From assembly GCA_963575745.1 (NCBI GenBank), contig CAUYUJ010016059.1:1164849-1228848 (forward strand): a DNA stretch of 64,000 nt, in the 5' to 3' direction. Below the pieces are notes generated by a model. It was not told the DNA's origin and did not search any database. It saw only the letters and a program-made list of their open reading frames with translations. Each line of letters opens with the position of its first letter. Within the stretch, counting starts at the first letter, position 1. The position numbers and the translations under genes were made by a program. Below, one piece after another: positions 20,514 to 31,819 of this stretch. The stretch is from Prorocentrum cordatum (Eukaryota > Sar > Dinophyceae > Prorocentrales > Prorocentraceae).

Positions 20514-21393
20514 TGCTACCAAACGGACTTCGCGCGCGCATGTCAAAATCGGTCGAACGCCCTTGCGAGCGTGCTGTCGCAAGAAGCCGTTGCAACAAAA
20601 AAACGAAACGAAGTGCACACGAGCGAGTCGTCGCGCGCGCATGCCGCAATCAGTCAAAAACCGTAGGTTTCGTAAGGATTCCAAGACCAAGTATTCCGCC
20701 AAAAACATAACAACACATGGTTTCGCAACATCAGTTTTCAAAAAAGCCTGCGCTCGCGCGGTGGTTTCGGAACTTCAATTTTCAAAAAAAGCCTGCGTTC
20801 GCGCGGTCGCTGAGAAAATAATTCTGGGTTTTCTAATGTGTCATTGAATTTTGCAAGACGGGCCTCTCGCGACGCATGCAAAAATCAGTCGGACGTCCCT
20901 GCGCTCGTGCTGGGGAGGCACGATCCGTGTCAAATCATACCATGCAACCAACTTCGCGCGTCGGCCGCGCGCGCATGTCGAACTGCTTCCAAAACCTCAT
21001 CACATCACCGACGCGAGGACACCGCCATCGTCGTCTGCATTATCAGCATCGGCGCCGTCACTGGCCGTGCCGTCGTCACTGTCACCATCGCCACCGGCAT
21101 CGCTACTATCATCATCGCGTCTACATCTGTCAGCGTTGCCATGATACCGCGCCCGCCTCTGAGGTCGACTCGCACTGAAGTGCCCGCTGAGATGGACCCA
21201 ACGGTCAGCGCCACCGCGGCCGCGTCGGTCGCGACAAACTAGCTGGCCGCTGCGCGAGCGTGCATGCGCGGGCTAGCGCGGCCGCAGAGGTGCACCAGCC
21301 AGCACCAAGCACTCATCGCAATCGCCGCCGCATTGGTTCTGCAAAACCAGATTGCGGGTGGGTGGGTGGCATGTTTGCGCGAGCAATGGAGTG
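20514..21393 (+). repeat. Segmental duplication, copy 2
   Basis: Partner of 19,247-20,058. A third partial copy (AAGTGCGCACGCGCGCGTCG onward) lies at 20,310-20,385 between them. Confidence 0.75.
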
Positions 21394-21429
21394 GACGAGT
21401 TGCTGCGAAAAAACTTGTTCACACCGCAT

Positions 21430-21715
21430 ATATGTTGTACCACGTAGAGTGCACCACAAATATTGCACCACATATGTTGCACCACAGCGAGTGCACCACC
21501 GATGCTGCACCATATAGACCGCAAAACATATATGACAAAGCATCGGCTGAACCACATCCATGGCACAACATGGATCGCACAGTCTAGCTTGCACAACATG
21601 TGTTGCACCGAACAGATCGCACCAACTAAATTGCATTAAATCTATGTTGCATCAGATCGAAGCCCGCATACATTGAACCACGCGTAATGCTCCACAGAGG
21701 TTGCACAACATATTT
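21430..21715 (+). repeat. Degenerate TTGCACCACA array
   Basis: Repeated GTTGCACCACA and TGCACCA words roughly every 16-20 bp, AT-richer than its surroundings. Related DNA is at 24,640-24,740. Confidence 0.6.
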
Positions 21716-22477
21716 TGCTAGAGACATACTGCTTGGGGTCCACGCTGGCTTACATCTGGTATTCAAGCATTCAGCATTCACTGTGCACTGGGTTTTCTTG
21801 AGGACCCACGGTGAAAATCATCATCCGTGGAGTCCCTACAGTGCACTGCATTTCTCCGCTCCGCCTCTGGCCCCATCGTCGACCATGCTAGCGCGGTGCT
21901 GTACACTAAGCGATTTGACCCGAAAGGCCCCTCGGGGGCGACAAAAACGCGTAGCCTCTTCGTCTGTTCGCCTCAGACTCGCTCCAAAACAAAAGCCAAA
22001 GTCCCTGACCGTATTTCAGCGTCTGGGCGGTATGGTGTCGGCGACTACGGAGGGTGTGGTTTGCAAAGGGTGCAGTTTGCAACCGGCACCCTGGGAGGCA
22101 CTCTGGGGGGCGGGCGGGGACCTCGATAGAGCTCTCTCCGCCGCGCCCCGAGGAAGACGGCGTCGTGCCCCCCAAGTATTGGAGCCGATCGCAAACCACA
22201 CCCCGGCATAACCATGCCTTCGGGCGGGGGGTACTGGAGAGTGACTCATATGGGGGGGTGAAGGAAAAGACCCTAAAGAGGCCCTTTAGGGCTCCTCTTG
22301 GGCACCCACTGGCTCCGAAAGGGGCCCCGAAGGGCCCCTTCAGGGCCCTTTTCTTTACCCCCCCCCCCCACTTGGCTTTCCTTGAGTTGCCACCCGCCCG
22401 ATACCCTCTGTGATCGCCGTTGATGCCGCTCCTCTTCCGCCAACTGTACCGGGAGGGAGGGGGGCGGGGCGGGGCGC

Positions 22478-22616
22478 CACACGCGCGCGCAGCACGCCGC
22501 GGCCCCCACGGCGAGCAGCACCACCAGGCGGACCAGGGCGGCCTCCCGGCGCGCCGCGGGCGGCGCTGGGCTGGCCCGCGACGGCGTCGCGTTGGCAGCG
22601 CGGAGGCGCCAGGCAA
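22478..22616 (-). CDS. TMTC-like gene, exon AWRLR..ARVW
   Basis: A 139-nt exon, the longest found (2 + 45 codons + 2), after TTGTCCAG. It encodes AWRLRAANATPSRA, an Ala/Pro-rich loop, the helix ALVRLVVLLAVGAAACC, then ARV and the first two bases of Trp. The chosen donor is GC at 22,477-22,476. A GT donor five bases earlier (after CGC, exon end 22,483) is possible with a different acceptor in the next exon. I prefer the GC option because it preserves the R-x-W that TMTC proteins carry just before the x-x-G...D-N-P element. The exon is embedded in GC-rich low-complexity DNA and adjoins a (GAC)n tract. Confidence 0.75.
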
Positions 22617-22620
22617 CTGG

Positions 22621-22623
22621 ACA

Positions 22624-22661
<38 letters not shown>

Positions 22662-22690
22662 AACGGCGGCGGCGGCGGCGGCCACGGCGA
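22621..22690. repeat. (GAC)n/(GGC)n microsatellite
   Basis: Begins five bases beyond the acceptor end of the 22,478-22,616 exon. Confidence 0.9.
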
Positions 22691-22792
22691 CCTGGGTGGG
22701 TCGTTGGACGGGAGTTCACAAGTTCGTCTGCCATAGTCTGTGCCGACATGGGGGGGTTGTCCTGACAGCGTCCCTGCCGACGTCCCGGGGAA

Positions 22793-23725
22793 CTCTGCCA
22801 ACGCATGGGGGGAGGTTCTGCCAGCGTAGGGGGGTGGCTCTGCCAGTGTAGGGGGCGGGGCTCTGCCAACGTAGGGGGGGGCCTCTGTCAACATTCTAGG
22901 GTGGACGCTTTAGACGACATGCGCGATCCGAAACTCACCCAGGAGAGTTGCGAGAAACGCATGTTTTGTCCATCAGGTTCCGCGTTGCAAGAAGAAACAG
23001 TCGGCATGCGAAACTCTGTAAATCTAACCCTCCGGCAACTGCCCGGACGTGGATTCTCGCACCCCGTCATGGGCCAGCTGCCCCCCATGGTTCACCGCGG
23101 GGAGAGCTCCCCTCCTCCTCCTCCATCCCTGTCAACGCCTCTGCCTTCCTCCTGGTTCTCCTCGGCCTCCTGCTCCTCCTCCTTCTCCTCCTCCTCCTCC
23201 TCCTCCTCCTCCTCCTCCTCCCCTCCCCTCCTCCCCCTGGTCCTCCTCCTTCTCCACTACCTCCTCCTCCTCCTCGCGTACTCATCTTGGCTCATCCATG
23301 CACATTCCGGTCAAAACCTGTCGCCGCGCACCGCCGCGCACTCTGGGCATCGCTTGAGTCAAGGCTTGATGGAACAGCTGGCCCGAAGCAGGAGGATGAG
23401 GAGGGAGGAGGAGGAGGAGGAGGAGGAGGAGGAGGAGGAGGAGGAGGATGTCGAGGAGGATGGCAGAGACGTTGACAGGACGGGGGCAGGGAGAGATTTA
23501 CAGAATTTTGCACGCCGACTTTGTTTTACAGAATTTCGCACGCCGGCACTGGTGAGGAAAAAAAGGAAAAAATGTTCAGACCTTTACCGGGTGAGACTCG
23601 GATCGCGCATGTCGCGCAAAGCGTCCGCCCCAGAGACCCCCCCCTTATTGGCAGAGCCCCGCCCCCTATGCCGGCAGAGCAACCCCCCTACGTTGGCAGA
23701 ACCTCCCCCCTACGTTGGCAGAGCC
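22793..23725. mobile_element. Fold-back element with 233-bp arms
   Basis: Left arm 22,793-23,025 matches the reverse complement of right arm 23,494-23,725. Shared features in order are CTCTGCCAACGTAGGGGGG repeated three or four times, GGACGCTTT, GACATGCGCGATCCGA, CTCACCC, and TCGGC(A/G)TGC(G/A)AAA(A/C/T)TCTGTAAATCT. The 468-bp loop contains (TCC)n on the left and (GGA)n on the right, so even the loop can pair. No transposase frame and no clear target duplication were seen. Confidence 0.75.
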
Positions 23726-23823
23726 AAGCCCTCGTACGGTGGCTGATGACTGCCCCACCACCCCAATGAAGAGGACTGGGGCGGAATTGTGACAGGACAT
23801 CAAACTACCGCTCTGCGACCCAC

Positions 23824-23826
23824 CCA

Positions 23827-23901
<75 letters not shown>

Positions 23902-23918
23902 GGCGGCGGCGGCGGCGA
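23824..23918. repeat. (GAC)n and GCGACA repeats
   Basis: Tandem GAC followed by AGCGAC units and a short GGC run. Confidence 0.9.
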
Positions 23919-24589
23919 CAACAGATCGAAGATCGAGGTTTGGGGGCGCCTGCTGCACATGTTTTGGCCTCCCGAAGCCTCCGAGGACCTCCAGGGACTT
24001 CAACCCTAGGGTTCCATTCTGAGCCCGTTGGGCGTCTGAGAGTCTGAGCCCGTTCGGCCGCCGAATGGACTCAAGACCGAGCCCGTTCGGCGGCCGAACG
24101 GGCCCAGTTCTACCATGTCGGAAAATAATACATTCGGCTGCCCATTCGGCGGCCGAAGGCGCTCAGGCGCCGCCCGAGCTCCGAAGGAAACCTTGGGGTC
24201 GGGGGTCCGCTGAGATCCGGGCGTTGCATCACTCTGGACGCTTTCGCTCGATTTCGGGCCCCTGGGAACCTGGCGGATCGATCCCGCTCGAGGAATGCCG
24301 CAGAGAGTGTGATTCCTCACGATGTTTCGTTTCTTCTCGCGACGTCGCGTATCGTCGGACCTCAAGGTCGGGTTCTTTGGATGCTTTTTGGGGCGAGCTT
24401 TCCTGGTTCTCGCGTCTCTTCAAAGGGACTGGGCCCGTGCGCGGCCCCGAGGGCCCCGAGGGCCCCGTTCCCGTCCGTTCACACTTCGAAGCCCGTTTGC
24501 GGGCCCGGCGGCCCCGATCCCGTCCATCGCCACCGCCTCGGTTGCTGAATTGCGACCGCATGGCGTTGCATTCGCATTGCATATCATTG

Positions 24590-24740
24590 CGTTGCATGTG
24601 CATGGCTTTGCAATTGCATTGCACTGTAAGCGCGTCTTGCCGCACACTGGCTTGCACCATACAGATTGCACCACATGGATTCCACAGCGTAGGTTGCGCC
24701 GCGTTGACAGCACCAGCTGGATCGCACCTATGGATTGCAG
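24590..24740 (+). repeat. Degenerate TTGCA array, second locus
   Basis: Starts as CATTGCRTTGCA words, then TTGCACCATA, TTGCACCACA and GGATCGCACC, as in 21,430-21,715. Confidence 0.5.
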
Positions 24741-25039
24741 GAATTGCTGTTTGGGGCCCGCGCCAACCAACATCGTCTTGAATATGTCGGCCCTGTCAGC
24801 CTTTCCGGGACTGGCTGGGCGCCCTCGCGGCCACAGCTGGAACCCCCTCGAGACTGCGGGCGGCACGCACCTCGCGGGGGTCCTGGGGCGCTCTGGAGAC
24901 CCAGGGCCCTAGCACCGTTCGGCACGAGAGACCCGAGCCGACACGCTCTTCATCCGGCTGGGCCTCCCCGTTGCTGGCCGTAGGCCTGTCGAATCTAACG
25001 ACCTGAGACTCAAAAAAGAAACCATCGTCGTCGTGGTCG

Positions 25040-25072
25040 TTCGTCGTCGTCGTCGTCGTCGCCACTTGCCGT

Positions 25073-25114
<42 letters not shown>

Positions 25115-25115
25115 T
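25040..25115. repeat. (GTC)n microsatellite
   Basis: Interrupted GTC tract. Confidence 0.9.
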
Positions 25116-25362
25116 TGTCCGTTTTTTCCTCGCCTTGCGCTGGGCGCTGGAGAGAAGCCCTGGGATGAGGTCGAGAGGTCCAGGGGCGCACGCCACAAAA
25201 ACAAGTAGCTGGGACAGGAGGACACGCGCCAGACCCAGAGGAGCGACGCTCCACCACGGTGGGGGGGGATGGGCATGCCAGCAGCGGCGGCGAGGAGAGA
25301 CGATGCCCCAAGGTCTCACACTGCAGCCGCCCAGGCTAAATAGAAAAATAATGAACGACCAA

Positions 25363-25460
25363 GGAGGAGGAGGAGGAGGAGGAGGAGGAGGAGGAGGAGG
25401 AGGAGGAGGAGGAGGAGGAGGAGGAGGAGGAGAAGGGGGAAGAGGAGGAGGAGGAAAGAA
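25363..25460. repeat. (GGA)n microsatellite
   Basis: Long pure GGA tract. Confidence 0.9.
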
Positions 25461-25554
25461 GCGGAGGCGGAGGAGCCTCCATCCTCTCCTCGGAAGCGGA
25501 AGTGGAAGGGGAGGGCCACAACAACGGAGTCTGCGACGACAGCGACCGTCGACG

Positions 25555-25750
25555 AGTACGGCGACGACCACCACCACCACCAAGACCACATCGACGACCA
25601 CCCCGTCGACGACGACGACGGCGACGACGTCGACGACGACGACGGCGTCGACGACGACGACAACGTCGACGACGACGACAACCACGACGTCGACGACGAC
25701 GTCGACGACGACGGCGACCAGCAGCGGCGGGCAGCGGCGGGCAGCGGCGG
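25555..25750. repeat. (GAC)n-rich tract
   Basis: GAC/ACG units with CCAC and GTC interruptions, ending in GCAGCGGCGG repeats. Confidence 0.85.
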
Positions 25751-26376
25751 CGCGCCGCCGCGCTGCCCGCCGGCCACGCCGCTGCGCCGGCGCCACCCCG
25801 CCCGGCGCCGGCCGGCCTCCAGATTGGGAGGGCTGGGGCGGCCGCCCGCCAAGGCCGCCGCGGCCGTCGGCGCCGCCGCCGTGGCGTCACCGTCGCCGTC
25901 GACGTCGTCCTTGTGGTTGCCGCCGCCGTCGTGGTCGCTGCCGCCGTCGTAGTCGCTGAGGCTATCGTCGACACCGTCATCGTGGTCGTCCCCCGTCCCG
26001 TCCCCCCGATCTCTCAACCTGCTCTCTCCCATCCGTGCTGTCTCTCCCCCTCTGTTTGCCCTCCCTCCTCGTCCTCCTCCCTCCCCTCTTCCTACCATTC
26101 ACCCGTCTGCCCTCTGCATCTCCTCGCTTTCTCCTCCTCGTCACCATCCCCTTCTCATCCCTGGGCTCCTCCTCCTTCCTCCTACCCCGCCGCCATTATG
26201 TTTGCTCCCTCCTCCTCATCATCGCCGTCCCTCCTCTTCCTCCTCATCCTCCTCGCTCGTCCCTCCTCCTCCGCCCCCTCTCCTCCTGCTCTCTCCCGCT
26301 CCTCCTCCTGCTGCTCGTCATCCTGCCCCCCTTCCTCCTCCACCCTCCCCTTTCGTTCTGGTCGCGCCCCTGCGGC

Positions 26377-26443
26377 GGGCGTTCCTGGTGAGCCTGAGGA
26401 CCTCCCAAACGATGGGCAGCCCGAAGAAGGTGAAGCCCGTTTC
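26377..26443 (-). CDS. TMTC-like gene, exon ETGFTFFG
   Basis: A 67-nt exon (22 codons + 1) following CCCGAG and ending in C before a GC donor (26,376-26,375). It encodes ETGFTFFGLPIVWEVLRLTR then NA. This is the TMTC motif (S/C)-K-E-x-G-x-T-x-x-G, where the K lies in the previous exon. The single leftover base C plus TT of the next exon make Leu, producing NALAWRLRAA across the junction, which supports this donor over nearby GT and GA alternatives. Confidence 0.8.
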
Positions 26444-26612
26444 CTCGGGAGAATGACGAAACAAAAAGTCGGGCAGGGAGTATAATTGCGCGTGTAGAGA
26501 CATCCGCCTCCGTGCCCTTGAGGCACAGGTTGAAATATCCTCAGGTCCTTGGCCGAAGTCCTTAAGCCTCAGCCCTCGACCCTGAGGGTTCCTTCCAGGG
26601 GCCCAGACGGTG

Positions 26613-27010
26613 GGTGAACGCTTGCTTGGTTCCAGATATTCGCACATCCAAAGCAAAGAAGCATTGGAAGCATCAGTCGTTACGCTGGATGTGCGAGTAC
26701 TGGGGGCCAAGCGGGCGCTCACTTACAATCCCGAAGATCGGGAACCAAGCGGATGAACGTATGAACCGGATCCACATGTTCACCCGCTTGGTTCCCAATG
26801 CTCGGGAGGCCCAGTGCTTGGTCCTGACCCTCCCGAATATTTGGAACCAAGCGGGTGCAGATCGAAGGGGGTCAAAACGTCCACCAGCTTGGTTCCCAAT
26901 ACTCGGCAGGCTCAGGTCCAAAATGTTAACCCACCTGGTTCCAAAGGCCCCCCGAAAATCAGGAATCTAGCGGGTGAACAGTTGAGGTGGTCCGAATGTT
27001 CACCCGCCGT
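26613..27010. repeat. Palindromic array CCGCTTGG..CGGGAG, locus 1
   Basis: Alternating direct and inverted copies of a 27-bp word (CCCGCTTGGTTCCCAAT followed by RYTCGGGAGG), spaced about 50-110 bp. Adjacent copies form hairpins, for example 26,785-26,860. A solitary partial copy is near 28,628. Confidence 0.7.
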
Positions 27011-27500
27011 CATACAACTTCTCTTGGGGGAGGGCGGATGGGGGGGGGGCTGGCGAAAGAAAGAAAACGCGCGTGGCCGCAAAGACAAACAACGCCGCAC
27101 AAAAACGCAACCGCTGCAAGGCGAAGGCCACGTACACTCGCGCCCAGGATACTGTGAGTTGGCAGTCGCGCCTCGTGCCAGATCCTAAAGAGCAAGAACG
27201 CGTCGGCTTTGGCGCTGGGCTCGTGGCTGCTACCCCGAATGGTTTGAGCGACAATGCAGTTTAGTAAAAATGGCAGCCGACGACATGGGCAGGTAGAGGA
27301 AACGAGGGGGATGACAAAAAAACAGAAAACAGCAGAAACAATGATCCAGTCGAGCCTTTTCCTGCATGGCCCTGTGGGCATGGAATTCGAGGCGGGCCCC
27401 AAGTGTTGGAACAACGCCCGGGCGCGCAATGGTCCGAACCGGGCTACCCCTCCCCGCGACCGCCAGCCCCTGCCTGGCTGCGCGAGGGCGCCGCGGGGGC

Positions 27501-27668
27501 ACCTATTACCAGCCTCGAACGTATCCCTATCCTTAAGATTGACACGCCAAAAGGCGATGACAATCTTAGGGATTCGCCCTCAAAAAATAAGGGAATCCCC
27601 AAGATTGGCATCGTGATGAGGAGGTGCCCAGCGTAGGGATAGGGATATGTTCCAGGCTGGTAAACCTA
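27501..27668. mobile_element. MITE, 158 bp, with ACCTA target duplication
   Basis: Element 27,506-27,663 starts TTACCAGCCT and ends AGGCTGGTAA. It is flanked by ACCTA at 27,501-27,505 and again at 27,664-27,668. The arms stay complementary almost to the centre (GTATCCCTATCC, CAATCTTAGGGATTC against the other side) apart from a mismatched patch. No coding capacity. The 5-bp duplication is compatible with several DNA transposon superfamilies and I do not assign one. Confidence 0.8.
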
Positions 27669-29334
27669 CCCCTGCAGGGCAAAGGCGGGGGAAAGCGACC
27701 CGAAGGCCCGACTCGGCCTCCCGGGCCGATTTTTTTCCAACAAAGCATCTTCTCGCAACCACACAAAGTTAATATACCCTCTGGTCTGCAAGCGCCGGAC
27801 TATAGACGCAAATGTAAAGAGGGGCTAAGCTACAGCACGTGCAGGACTTGTATCCATGTGCCGTCCTGGGGCGAGGCGAGGAGAGGAGAGGCGAGGCCTC
27901 CCGGGGCGAGGCGAGGAGAGGCGAGCAGAAGGCGATCTAACGGCTGCCTGCCCCCAGAAAAAAAACACGATGGGAAAACCCGGGGGGGACTCTCCCACCA
28001 GGTGTAAGCGGCTTTCCCATGACTCTTTTGAGGATTACCCACGTGGAGCGCCCAATTGCACCCCACTCGGAGGCCCACTGAGGGCAACCTCTGGCTGATT
28101 TCTCTTCTGCTTCCCCCTCCTTTTCCCGACGGGCGGCCACCTCGCATCGCGCAGGCCCCGCGAGATGCGAGACGGCCGAGCGCGGCGGGGGGCGCGTTTG
28201 ACCGCCAGTCTGACTTAGGACACGTGTCCCCTGCAGCCCGCGCAAGCGAGGTCGTCTCGCCGCTCAGGCCGACGTTGCAAGGAAGCCTCGACCAGGAACC
28301 CAAGTTAAAGCTAGAGTTCATGTGCCATCGAGTACTTCCTTCATCTTAGACCCGTGGAGATTCACCATTGCAGGAATAATTCTTCCCTCTAGATTAAGCC
28401 CCAACTGCAGCCGGAATGCGTTGGGGAGGACGGCCTTTGCATTCATGATGGCATATGCTGTTGATGCTGGTGGCAATGCTGGCGATACCTGTCGAAGCAG
28501 AATTCTGATAATGATAAGGGCGCTTAGAATACAAAACCCCTGCCAGGGGGCGACGCCGGGACTCCCCTTGCATCACCTCCACCAGGGCTCCCCCCTAGCC
28601 GCTTCCCCCACGAGAAGTTCTAGGACGCTTGGTTCCCAGTTCTCGCCAGGCTCAGGGGAGAGCATGGTGGAAGCTATGATGCTTCTTTGAGTTCTGGGCC
28701 GGCTCATGATGCCAGTCCCTGCCCACCCCGCCCCGTCTCCAGGGACTTCGCATCCCCCTGTGATGGTGGGCTGTGATGGTGGGGATGGGACCCCCCACAT
28801 GTCCACTCGCTTTGTCCCCAATTTTTTCTGGCAAGGCGACAGAGATGCACCACTGGAATTCCTAAAACACTTCGGTCAGGAATCCAACTCCTATCGAGCA
28901 CAACCCTGAACTGCCGGATGTTATATATATCTGACTCTGAGCACCGTGCACTAACACGAAAACTTAAAGTCCGACATTCTGCTGGGGCGGGCCGCAAGCC
29001 ACAAGAGCAGGCTTCAAAACGCGGATGCCGCCACACACCTAAAGCCGAATTCAAAGAAAAGTAACGATTTTCCCCCCAGCACCAGGAGAAGGAAGCAGGA
29101 GGAGGGCGAACGGGAGGACGAGGAGGAGAGGAGGGGAACACTGGCCCGCGCGCATAAAACGACACTGAGAATGCCCAGCGTGGACTCGTCGTCCGAACGG
29201 CTGGCACGTCCGGCACCGACATAGTGACACCACGATGCCCAGGGGGGGGAGGAGGGAGGGAGGAGGGAGGAGGAAGAAAGGGGCGAAACAGAGGACACTA
29301 AAATAATACCATAGTCGAGAGTCCCCAATAGTCG

Positions 29335-29650
29335 AGAGGCCCAGGGCCGAGCTCTGGGCCTCCGAGTATCGGAGGCCAGGCGGGTGATCATTCAAAGGGG
29401 TCCAGATGTGCCCCCGCTTAGTCCCCAGTGCCGGGTAGGCCCCGGGCTTGGTCCCGACCCTCCCGAATATTGGGAGCCAAGCGGATGCACAGTTCAGGGG
29501 GTCCAAACGTTCACCCGTTTGGCTCCCAATGCTCGGGAGGCTCAGGGCCAAGCCCTGGGCCTCCGGAGTGTTGTCAACCAAGCGGGTCAACATTTAAGGG
29601 CGTCTGCATGTTCACCAGCTTGGCTCCCAATATTCGGGAGGCTCAGGTGG
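29335..29650. repeat. Palindromic array CCGCTTGG..CGGGAG, locus 2
   Basis: Same word and same alternation as at 26.6-27.0 kb. Confidence 0.7.
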
Positions 29651-29790
29651 GGACCACAAGACCCCAGAGGCTGCAAAACTGCCTCCAGGAGGCCCCCGAA
29701 AAGCCTCGACGAGACCCCAACAAACAGACACGAGGCCTCAGACCCACAACCAAGGCACGGTGGTGGGATGGGTCGAAGGCCGTTAGACCT

Positions 29791-31707
29791 GGCCCGGCAC
29801 AGAAACGGAAAGAGCGCTGCAGCAACAGAAACCGAAATGACTCACACCACCGTTCGTACCGGGAGCCTTGGCGTTGAGAGCTGGTTACGTCACCCCTCGC
29901 TCTTGGGAGCCTTGGGGTTCAGAGATTGTTGCGTTGCCGCCCGTTCCTGAGCCTTGGCTGGGCCTTGGTGTCAGGAACTTGTTACGTCACCGCTCTCTGC
30001 TGGGAGCCTTGGTCTTATCAGCTTGTTTACGTCACCGTTCGCTCTTGGAAGCCTTGGTGTGAAGAGCTTTTTGCATTACCGATTGCTCTTGGCGTCTCTG
30101 GGCCTTCGTGGGAGTCCTATTGGGGCCCTTTTCGGGCTCTCCTGGTGGCCTCTTGGGGGCCTCTTGGGGGCCTCTTGGGGCTTCTTGGGGGTCTGTGGGG
30201 GCCTCCTGGGAGCGCCTTGGGGCGAAAGGCTAGACGTTCGGGTTCGTGGTCCCCCTCTTGGGGCCGTCTTGGGGCTTTCGTGGGCCGTCTTGAGCGTCTC
30301 TTGGGCTGTCTTGGGGCCCTCTTGGGCCGTTTGGAGGGCCTCTGGGGAGCCTCCTGGGCCGTCTTGAGGCGGTCTTGGGGGCCTCTTGGGCCGTCTTCAA
30401 CGCAGTGAAAGCCGAAAACCCGTGTATGCTAAAAATGCGCCTTTTCCCATAAGAAATCAATGATTTTCGCCTCCCGGCGGCCTCTTGGGACGCCTCTTGG
30501 GGGCCTCTTGGGGCTTCTTGGGGCGCTCTGAGGGCCTCCTGGGAGCGTCTTGGGGCGAAAGGCTAGACTTTTCGGTTCGTGGTCCCCCTCTTGGGGCCGT
30601 CTTGGCGCCCTCTTGGGCCGTCTTGAGCGCCTCTTGGGCAGTCTTGGGGCCCTCTTGAGCCGTTTTGGGGGCCTCTTGGGAGCCTCTTGGGCCGTCTCGG
30701 GGCGGTCTTGGGGGCCTCTTGGGCCGTCTCGTCAACGCCGTGAAAGCCGACAAAGCGCATATGCTAAAAATATACGTTTCCCGTGGAAAATCTATGATTT
30801 CGGCCTCTTGGGGGCCCTCTTGGGACGACCCTTGGACGCCTCTTGGGGGCCTCTTGGGCCGTCTTGGGCGGTCTTGGGCTCTCTTGGAGCGCTCTTGGGC
30901 CGTCTTGGGAGGAAACCCGAAAAACATGCAAAAACCCGAGGGGAAACCCGAAAACGGCCATTAACGCCCAAATGGGCACGCTACCCCCCTCCCCTGGAAC
31001 CCCTCCCTTTAGGGCTTCGCCCACACCAGAACGTCATCACTCGTACCTCGCTCTTTCCGTTACCTGGCCCGGCACAGAAACGGAAAGAGCGCTTCAGAAA
31101 GAGAAACCGAAATTACTCACACCACCGTTCGCACTGGGAGCCTTGGCGTTGAGAGCTTGTTACGTCACCCCTCGCTCTTGGGAGCCTTGGTGTGCAGAGA
31201 TTGTTGCGTTGCCGCCTGTTCCTGAGCCTTGGCTGGGCGTTGTTGTCAGGAACTTGTTACGTCACCGCTCTCTGCTGGGAGCCTTGGTCTTATCAGCTTG
31301 TTTACGTCACCGGTCGCTCTTGGGAGCCTTGGCGTGAAGAGCTTTTTGTGGTACCGATCACTCTTTATTTGGCGTCTCTGGGCCTTCTTGGGAGTCCTAT
31401 TGGGGCCTTTTCAGCCTCTTCGGCTTGGGGGGCTCGGGGGGCCTCCTGGGAGCTTCGTGGGGCGAAAGGCTAGACTTTTCGGTTCGTGGTCCCCCTCTTG
31501 GGGCCGTCTTGGCGCCGTCTTGGGCCGTCTTGGGCGCCTCTTGGGCCGTCTTGGGGCCCTCTTGGGCCGTTTTGGGGGCCTCTTGGGAGCCTCTTGGGCC
31601 GTCTCTGGGCGGTCTTTAGGGCCTCTTGGACCGTCTTCAACGCCGTGAAAGTCGAAAAACCTCGTATGCTAAAAATGTACATTTCCCAATAGGAACTCAA
31701 TGATTTT
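29791..31707 (-). repeat. AAGAGGCCC-family block with 1,275-bp duplication
   Basis: GGCCCGGCACAGAAACGG occurs at 29,791 and again at 31,066. After each comes a roughly 46-bp minisatellite (GGGAGCCTTGG...TTACGTCACC, five units; 29,858-30,090 and 31,130-31,370), then the 11-bp-type repeat in minus orientation, then a conserved end with ATGCTAAAAAT. The ending recurs at about 30,424, 30,758 and 31,663. A third, partial module occupies 30,467-31,065. Confidence 0.75.
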
Positions 31708-31712
31708 GGCCC

Positions 31713-31808
31713 TCTCTTCCTCCTTCTCCTCCTCCTCCTCCTCCTCCTCCTCCTCCTCCTCCTCCTCCTCCTCCTCCTCCGCCTCCTCCTCCTCCTCCTC
31801 CTCCTCCC
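31713..31808. repeat. (TCC)n microsatellite
   Basis: Separates two oppositely oriented AAGAGGCCC-family blocks. Confidence 0.9.
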
Positions 31809-31819
31809 CCGTCCTCCAG

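Larger units (their letters stand above)
17590..22477 (-). other. Intron of 4.9 kb
   Basis: Contains a 42-bp minisatellite, a segmental duplication and a degenerate TTGCACCACA array. The interval 18,430-19,240 shows nothing recognisable. Confidence 0.55.
22617..26376 (-). other. Intron of 3.8 kb
   Basis: Filled with a fold-back palindrome and (GAC)n, (GTC)n and (GGA)n tracts. The interval 24,000-24,900 holds hairpins of the CCCGTTCGG/CCGAACGGG type near 24,083 and a TTGCACCACA-like degenerate repeat at 24,590-24,740. No coding sequence was seen. Confidence 0.55.

Noticed and set aside
22270-22292. CCCTAAA/TTTAGGG telomere-like words
   Set aside because: Single inverted pair forming a small hairpin, no tandem array.
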